The notes under the pieces: generated by a model
The model's database searches: none
Told to the model about the DNA's origin: nothing
What the model saw: the letters and a program-made list of their open reading frames with translations, nothing else
Position numbers and translations under genes: made by a program
Shown: positions 56,831 to 64,000 of the stretch, one piece after another
Layout: each line of letters starts with the position of its first letter
Position numbering within the stretch: position 1 is the first letter of the stretch
Assembly: GCA_021396245.1 (NCBI GenBank)
Contig: WNYE01000005.1
Location: 248,001-312,000, forward strand
Direction of reading: 5' to 3'
DNA length: 64,000 nucleotides
DNA from: Sporothrix humicola
Taxonomy: Eukaryota; Ascomycota; Sordariomycetes; Ophiostomatales; Ophiostomataceae

Positions 56831-59412
56831 TTATGCCGCCACAGCACTAGTGCCAATGACCTCCTCTTCCGCGCCCTCTGTTTCTGCGTCCTTGCCCTTG
56901 CCCTCGCCCTCGCCCTCGCCCTCGTCCTTCGCGGCCGCCTCGAGCATCTTCTCCTTCTTGGTCGCGCGCTGGGCCTGCCGCTCGGCCAGCTTGCGCACAG
57001 CCTTGGCGCGCTGCTGCCGTCTCTCGGGCACAAACGTCAGCTTGTCGAGGTACGACTCGATCTTGGCCTCAACCAGGCTCTTGACGTGGAACGCCAGCTG
57101 CTGACTCGTGAACACACCCGAGAACCGGTAGCTGAGCCACAGATAGAGCGTAATCGTCTTGTGCAGTGCCTCAATCGCCACCAGGTACTTGCTGGGCCCG
57201 CCGGGGTACTCGTTGATGTTCTCGACGTCCAGCACCTCCAGGTTGACCTCGGGGATGTCCAGCAACTCGCCGCCGCGCATCTCCGACACGCAGCGCGCAA
57301 ACGCCTGCAGCACCTGCGCCTGGCCCGGGTCGCGCAGCGAGACCGGCGCCACCAAAAAGATGCAGCGGTCGTAGACGGTCATCGGGAACGGCTGGATAAT
57401 GTCGCAGATCTCGATCGTGTCCTTGGGGTTGCACAGCTGGAACAGGCCCGACACCTGCGACAGCTCGCGCAGCCGCGAGATAATGTAGCTGAACGGCGTG
57501 CCCGGCGGGAAGTACCGCGCAAACTGCTCAATCGCAAACGTCGGCGCCTGGATGCCCGCCTTTTTCAGCGGCGGTGCCTCGGTGTTGAACGACTCGCGCA
57601 CATGGTGCAGGTCCTCGTCCTCGAGCGTCGTCACGTACCCGACCGATTTCTGCTGTTCCGCGGCCCCTATCGTTTCCGCGCCATCTGTAACATCGATGCC
57701 TTCCGTGCTCTGCGTGCTGTCATCACCAGCTGACGCCGCTGCCACGTCCTTCTTCATCGCCGACGCCGCCGTCCGGTACCGGCCGGCACGGCCGCCAATC
57801 TGCTTGACCTCGGGGACAGTCAGATGACGGAACGTGATGCCGTCGTGCTTGTCGATCTTTTCAAAGATGACGCGCTTGATCTCCAGGTTCAATCCCATGC
57901 CGATCGCGTCACTCGCCACCAGGAAATCGTAGTCGTTGTCCGGGTCGTTGAACAGCGCCGCCTGTTGCGCCCGCGTCTCCGGCGGCAGCGAGCCGTACAC
58001 AATCGCACACCGCCGGCCCGTCGCCTCCTCGATACCCCGCTTGAGCGTGTGCAGATCCACGCGCGAAAACGCCACCACCGCGTCGCCTTTTTGCAGGCTG
58101 CGCAGGTCGCCCTGCAGGCTCCTGTTCATCGTCTGCAGCTCGCTCAGGCGCTTGTACTTGTGCACGTGGCACTTGTCGCCGATGCGCGCGCACAGCGCCT
58201 TGATCAGGTCCACCGTCCGCTCCTCGCCACACAGGTGCACCTCGCGCGCCTGCACGCCCAAAAACGCCTGCGTCCACGCCCACCCGCGGTCCGGGTCTGA
58301 GATCATCTGGATCTCGTCAATAACCGCCACGTCCACGCGCTTGTTGAGCGGCGTCATCTCCACCGTGCAGCTCTGAAAGTACGTGTCCGCCACAGCGCTG
58401 TTCGGGTCAAAGGGGTCGGTGGGCGAGCCGTCCACCGTCGGGTAGCGCTGCTCCTCGCCTGTGATCAGCGCGCACGGCTGGCCCTTGGCCATGAACCGCG
58501 AGTAGATCTCGTGCGCTAGCAGGCGCAGCGGCCCCGCATAGATGCCCGTCTTGGCATTCATGAGCGCCTGCAGCGCGTGGTACGTCTTGCCCGAGTTGGT
58601 GGGGCCGACGTGCAGGTGAATGGTGCGCTGCATCGTGCGTGTCGCCGGGAACCACTCGTGCGGCTGCCGGAAGTCGGCAAGGGCTTCCTGCAGCTTGTTG
58701 ACGGCCGGCGATATCGTCGGCCGCATGACAAAACTCTGGAACGCGTACCGCAGCTCCTTGGAGAGGCCGACCGTGTCGTGGCGCACAAAGGCGTTGCGCA
58801 GGCTCCAAAACAGCGGGTTGTCCGCCTGGCTCACGCGGCGCTGGCTGCTGGCCAGCTGCACGCTCTGGGCCAGTGCCTGCCGGAACAGCTTGGCCTGGTG
58901 GTCCAGGTCGCTCTGGCTGTGCAGGCCCAGTGCTCGCATCGAGTAGTTGTCGGGGTTCCAGCGCCCCAGATCGTTGAGCATATAGGTAAACCGGGTGTCG
59001 ATAAGCGCGCCGAACATGTTGTACTTGTTCCGGTCCTGTCCCGACGCGGGTCCGCCGCCGCGCATGCCGCCGCCTAGGCCTCGCATGCGGTTGCCTTGGA
59101 CTTGCTGGTAGCCGAATTTGGGACGCCCTCGCTCGTTGCCCTTGCCGCCCCCACTGTACACGGCTCCGTCGTCGAGATCACGCCGCATGTTCGGAATGTT
59201 GAAGTTCCTGCCGGCCTGTAAACAATGTTAGCACAGGTCCTCATTGTCTCGTTGTCTCCCCCTCTTTTTCTTCTTCTTCCAGTCTCTTTCGCCTGTCAAG
59301 AACATACCACAGTGTGTCTGTGTATAATCCCGCGCAGCATTGTGCTGTAGGCACGCACGACGCGGATGGCGCAGGGCGACCGGGCCCGCACCCCGTCGAG
59401 GAGTGCGTTCAT
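56831..59412 (-). CDS. SUV3: Mitochondrial ATP-dependent RNA helicase SUV3
   Basis: Two exons: 59308-59412 and 56831-59215, with a 92 nt phase-0 intron (59216-59307, GTATGT...TTACAG). 829 residues. Exon 1 encodes 35 residues rich in Arg and lacking net acid (RVVRAYSTMLRG), the mitochondrial targeting peptide. The helicase core has Walker A GPTNSGKT (239-246), DEIQM (335-339) and the late QIGGRAGRYR motif. A SUV3 C-terminal domain follows, and the end is a charged Lys/Arg/Glu tail with a short GEGEGEGKGK run from a CCCTCG repeat. Suv3 unwinds RNA for the mitochondrial degradosome and intron turnover. The N-terminal Gly-rich stretch after the targeting peptide is fungus-like. Splicing is well supported because only the joined form gives a targeting signal. 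Confidence 0.95.
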
Positions 59413-60035
59413 GGCCAAGGAGGGAGAAGAAATTGTCGGAATTGGTGTTGGAAATCGGTCATGTCAGGTTTTCGGAGGTGAGGTGGTTCGAGAGAAAAGG
59501 GGTTCGTGGCAGCACCTTCCCTGTGGTTGCCTGTGGACGTCGTGTCGTCTGTCGTGGGAAGTCGCGAGTGGTGTGTCGTCAGAAAAAGTTAAAAGGCAAG
59601 AACGATGCAGTCTGCACATTCTGAATTTTTAGTGGGTCCTATCATCCTTGCCACGAGAGGTACCCGTGAGAAAAGAACCAATCAGATATAAAGAGAGTCA
59701 ATTTATCTGGGTCCACCAAAGTGACAAGTGAGCTCAATATCAATGACATTCACTCAACGCAATACCCTTCGACAGAGAAGGTATTGAATTTTTTAAAATA
59801 AATTAGGCTTTCATCTTGTTTATTTATGTACTGCACATCAATTTTTTAGAAAATTTGGGTAAGTTTGGTGACGATTCTGCCATGATCTTTCTATTCCATA
59901 AAAAGGGAAATAGTAGATGGGAAAATGAAGTGTCGTAAGTAATTAGATTATCATTATTTCGTGGAAAACCAAAAAAATATGTACAAAACTTTTCATCAAT
60001 CATGTAATCCTATCACTACACCAAACAGCGTTCCT
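59413..60035. other. Upstream region of SUV3 and 3' flank of the MFS gene
   Basis: 623 bp. The SUV3 side should carry its promoter; the rest (about 59690-60000) is AT-rich and fits the MFS transcript end. No gene-like frame. Confidence 0.6.
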
Positions 60036-61606
60036 CTAGTTCTTTTCGCCCTCACCACCCTTTCCGACTCTCCTTTGATATAATTTGGCGCCACAGAGAC
60101 ACATACTCGACAACACAAAAAGCCCACCACAAACGCCAATGGAGATGGCATATATCTGGGGCCCGGTCTTGTGCAGGTGGTCCTGTGTGTAAGTAATGAG
60201 GCCAATGGCCGATGGGCTCGCAAAGGCCGCCGCGGGCGCCAAGGAGAGCCAGAACATGGCCAGCGCCGACGCAGAATCGTTTGTGCCGATCATCTCGACC
60301 GTCACGGGCGCCGCAGCAACCCAGATCACGGAGCCGCCCGTGCAGCCCTGGACGAGGGAAAAGACGACCATGGGCGCAAAGGAACGTGCGGGCAGCCAGA
60401 TGGCCCAGCACGAGACGCCGGCGATAAAGTTCAGGGCAATGGCGACGTTGATGCGGCCGCCAATGTCGAGCAGCCAGCCTGTCAGCGGACGTCCCATCAA
60501 GAACCCGGCCGAAAGGAGAGACTGGAGGGCGGCAGCCTTGGTTTGCGAGAGGCCGAGGCCGCCGCTGGCATAAGAGGCGATGGTGTAGATGGTGATGACG
60601 TAGCCGAGCATCGACGTAAAGCCCCACGTCCAGACCCAAAAGTAGCCGGGGTGGTACAGCCACCGGAGCTGCAACGGCGCGAGCCGTCGTCCCGGGTCAA
60701 CGGGGCCCGGTTTGAGAAGAAAGAGGCATGGGATAAGGACAGCACCCGAGATGGCGCCGTTGACGATAAGGGACTTTTGGAAGGACAGTTTTTCGATGAG
60801 GACTCGTGTTGTGTTGGAGAGGATGAGGCCGCCGAGGCCAGAGCCGGCATTGGCAACGCCTTGGCCAAGGCCGAGACGACGGTCGAACCATTGGACGAGA
60901 GTCGTTTGGCATGGGAGTAGAATCTGTTCTGTTAGTGGGGGATAACGACGACGAGGGTTTCTTTTGAATGATACGACGTACTGCTCCGAGGCCTGATATT
61001 GTTAGAGTTTGAATAAATTAATGTTTTGAAAAAAGGAGGGCGGCTTACCAATGCCAAAGACCAGGCCTTGACAGACAAGGTAGGCTGCAAAAGATTTGCA
61101 GACGCCAGCTAGAATCTGGCCGAGAACGACGCCGATAATTCCTGTGATATGAATTAGGTTTCTGTCAAAAATGGTGCAATCAGATGAGCAACATCAGACG
61201 TACCAATGACGAAGGGCACTCGGTAGCCAAACTTCCCCATGATGAAGTTGATTAATGGGGCCTCAAGAAGGGCAGTGGCAATCGCCAGTCCACCGACAAA
61301 GCCATAACGGAGCGGTGTGCCTCCTGGGATGTAGTTATGTTTGAGGAGAAAGGAGACGTATACACCGTAAGTTGTGTTGATACCTGTGGAAGATCGTTAG
61401 CTGAACGTCTCTTTTGTCTGAGACGTAAATGCCAAGATGAGCGTACCCCATGTTACTGCAAAGGAGGCTATAAGGGCCGCGACAATAACCCATGCATATC
61501 CTTCGTCGGCGCCTTCAATCTTCTTGCGGCCGGGCTGGTCTGAATCTGAGCCGTTTTCAAGGCAGACTCCCGGGCTTGGCTCGGTAGGCGCTTCTGGGAC
61601 GGTCAT
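60036..61606 (-). CDS. MFS transporter, monocarboxylate (MCT/Mch) type
   Basis: Five exons: 61447-61606, 61204-61383, 61049-61141, an 11-nt microexon 60982-60992, and 60036-60923; introns of 63, 62, 56 and 58 nt. 443 residues, about twelve membrane segments. The N-terminal tail is acidic and ends in DEGYAWVIVAAL, the usual start of helix 1 in the MCT group. Other family marks are NTTYGVYVSFLL, the GIGLGA-ILLPC join, VQWFDRRLGLGQGVANAGSGLGGL, and GRPLTGWLLDIGGRIN between helices 8 and 9. It would move a small carboxylate or similar solute across the plasma or an internal membrane; the substrate is unknown. The start at 61606 is the first ATG of the frame. Without the microexon the frame breaks between FGIG and ILLPC; with it, the GLGA residues typical of the family appear. 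Confidence 0.88.
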
Positions 61607-64000
61607 AACGAGTGTAGTTGTGGAAATCAAGTAAATGGATGCTTGAAGTTGATGGTTAATTAAGTGGATTAAATTGAAAACTGTAGATTGTTAAACCATA
61701 AGGAAATGGAGCCAAGAATAACGAAGGACTTTCTCATTAATATGAGTAGTTGAGCAATAATTAACAACCGAAAAAATCTGTTAAAAATGACAGTATCGTA
61801 ATCATACGCCGTTCATACCCTCGATAAACGTAATGATAGGTAGGGTTTTGTTCAAGAGAACGATCAGTGAAATATTTTCCCACGCCGTGATGACTCTCAG
61901 TTTTAAGTCTTTTGTTTTTGCTCATCGTTTTTATTCCCCTTATTTCCTGAACACAGTATTTTTGGAGAGCCGAATGCCATGGCAGTTTGAGAACCGGCTG
62001 CGGGGCCCCAATTAACTTTACTGGGCGCGAGGAAGCATCGCCGTCTTAAATTGCTGTATTTGGTAATTCTGTAATGGGAAGGCGGACCCGTTGGACCCAT
62101 TGTCTCTCTTCTCCTCTTCTCCTCTTTTCTTTTCTCTCCCTCTTTCTCTACTAAACTTGTTCTTGCAGCCCACGCCCTTGCTGCTTACGCCTTTGTCGTT
62201 CACGCCCTTACAACCTTTTTTTGGAGGAGTGTGCTTGGGCCGCGGTTTACCAAAACTTGGAGTTGACTTGGTTCTGCTCGGTTTTGTCTGCCTGCTCTCA
62301 GAGTTTGGCCTTTCTCGCCTTTCTTAAAGCATTTGCCTGCACTTCTTTCAAAGTCAAACTTGAATTGACAAAAAATGCCCAAACTGTGTGTCACCGAGCC
62401 GCCAAGCAGCCGCCGACAGCCGCGCTTGCTCTCCGAGATAGGACTCCGGGGCCACAAAATGCGGAGAAAGAGAACGAAAGCAAGAGGAGTAACAGGACAA
62501 ACAACGAGCAGAAACGACAAAATCTCAGGAAAGAAGGAGGCAAAAGAAGCAGGAAAACAAACATGAAAAAATCCAATCTCATGATGACAATATTTCCTAG
62601 CTTCTGATGATCGAATCACGATAAAGGATCCCGAGTGTCATCTTGTAAAACAGACGGCGACCGTACAAGAGGTTGGGCTTTCATCAATATTGTAGATACC
62701 AGCATATTGAGAATGCAGCTATCTCATCAAAAACAAACCGAGTTTGTTAGGACGGCTTTTGCGTATCTCATTTATTCCCACCAATCTCTTTTTCAAACGC
62801 CGTCCATCAGGAACTGCTGATTTCATATTCTTGAATCTGACTTGAGATTGGCGAAAAGGGATGATATCGTGTTGTTTGCGGGCAAAAGAACCGGGTAACA
62901 CACGCTATGAGATAATATATATGATCTGAATAATAGATACACCTGGATGGCAAGATGTTATCTGCCCGTACAAAATAGATGAACACGGTGTAGAAAAATA
63001 CTTGCAAAAATACATTCTCACCGGCCAGCTTTCGACACCATGTTCTCCTCAGCGCTTATAAGCGGCTGTGATATAGTGTGTCGGATGCACCCGTTGTCGG
63101 GACCTCACAGATCGTAGAGAATGTATCTCTGGGGAGAGAAACACCATTAAATGAAGTGAATATTAAAATACCCACGATTCTGGACCGAACATACAGGCAA
63201 GTTGGGTGCAGCATCCGCTCCCTCTGCCGACGGCGCATGTAGAGACGGTGCGATTAGCTGAAAATCTGGGGTATTCTGGCTGGCCAGGTTCCTTGGAGCT
63301 GGAAAATAAAGTGGGTCGTGTCAGGATAAGGAAGCTGCCAAGTGCTGATAAGTGCTGCTTTCCTCTGTTCTTTGCTTTCATTTTCGCTGTGGTTTTAGGA
63401 CGCCGTTTGCGGGCAGGGACGAACGAGGAGCTCTCTCGGCCCTCTTTCCCCCATCATCCCACGCAATTACCACCACACGCAGCTGGGTGCGCAACCAACC
63501 ACCACGCTCCGTTGCGACCATACGATACGGGCAAGCAAGCCGCCTTCGCTCCTTCCCTTTTCTTTTTGACGCTCTTGCTGCGAGCTGCGCGCATCGTTAA
63601 TTATTATCCCCCTCCCTCGCCGTTCTTTCCCAGAGCTCCTTCCCCAATTTTGCGCTTTCTGTTTGAAACGGCGCAACTTCCAGAACGGCGTTTTCCCGAG
63701 TTCACATTTTTGTAGCCTCGCACTTTCAACTGCTACGGAGATTTCCGTATCTCGCACTCTCTTCTGACGCCTTTGCTGTGGGAAAGGAAACAAAGCAAGC
63801 GCTCTGGACCCAGGTCTGGCCAAGCGGTCTTTACCTCCACAGCCTTGCCGCCCTCCCATTCCCTTTCCCTATCATTGGACGGGGCGGGAGAGAGCGGATG
63901 TGATCTGCGTCGGGCGCTCCTTCCACTCCCGGAGGTTTACTTCCTTTCTTCTCTCCTCCCGCACCTAACCTGCAAGAGGCTTCCACACCCGGCCGGGGTC
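61607..64000. other. Gene-free right end
   Basis: 2.4 kb. The first part is AT-rich and should hold the MFS promoter. A C/T-rich stretch near 62100-62220 and a second, GC- and C/T-rich one from about 63430 to the end resemble leaders of a plus-strand gene lying beyond the window. I see no coding exon, RNA gene or mobile element. Confidence 0.5.

Overview
The window is nuclear DNA of a filamentous ascomycete, most likely a Sordariomycete; the genus cannot be fixed from this sequence. Reasons: short 56-104 nt introns with GTANGT/GTGAGT donors and CTAAC-like branch sites, strong G/C preference at third codon positions inside genes, C/T-rich leaders before start codons, and a fungal gene set (Zn2Cys6 regulator, CBM18 protein, fungal tyrosinase, Dna2, Suv3, SCY1-type pseudokinase).

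Layout. 0-4.7 kb: the 3' end of a secreted chitin-binding (CBM18) protein converging on a small secreted lysozyme-like protein, then 3.2 kb without a gene. 4.7-22.6 kb is the dense housekeeping block: SCY1-like pseudokinase (-) divergent from a mitochondrial branched-chain aminotransferase (+); complex I subunit ESSS/NDUFB11 (-, one intron); the replication helicase/nuclease DNA2 (-, four exons) divergent from a fungal membrane protein of unknown role (+); and an iron/2-oxoglutarate dioxygenase (+). 22.6-33.9 kb is an 11.3 kb stretch with no convincing gene. It is followed by a DapA-family aldolase (33.9-35.1 kb), 3.6 kb without a gene, a secreted tyrosinase with three exons (38.7-40.9 kb), 6.9 kb without a gene, a Dal81/TamA-type Zn2Cys6 regulator (47.8-50.8 kb), and 4.5 kb without a gene. 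The last block holds a secreted GH16 glucanase (+) converging on mitochondrial SUV3 helicase (-), then a monocarboxylate-type MFS transporter (-) whose reading frame needs an 11-nt microexon. The final 2.4 kb has no gene.

How the genes relate. There is no operon and no recognisable biosynthetic cluster. Three products act in mitochondria (aminotransferase, NDUFB11, SUV3). Four are secreted (CBM18, lysozyme-like, tyrosinase, GH16) and fit cell-wall or external-substrate roles. DNA2 carries paired MCB boxes upstream, which fits G1/S control. The dioxygenase has a GATA-site cluster that includes a perfect iron-regulator (SreA-type) site. I found no tRNA, rRNA, snRNA, transposon or CRISPR. About 40% of the window lies in five gene-poor blocks; these are the least explained part of the sequence.

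No obviously new multi-gene system is visible. The best leads are the microexon, the SreA-like GATA cluster before an Fe(II) enzyme, the tyrosinase propeptide, the acidic N-terminal arm of Dna2, and the large gene-free blocks with small hairpins.
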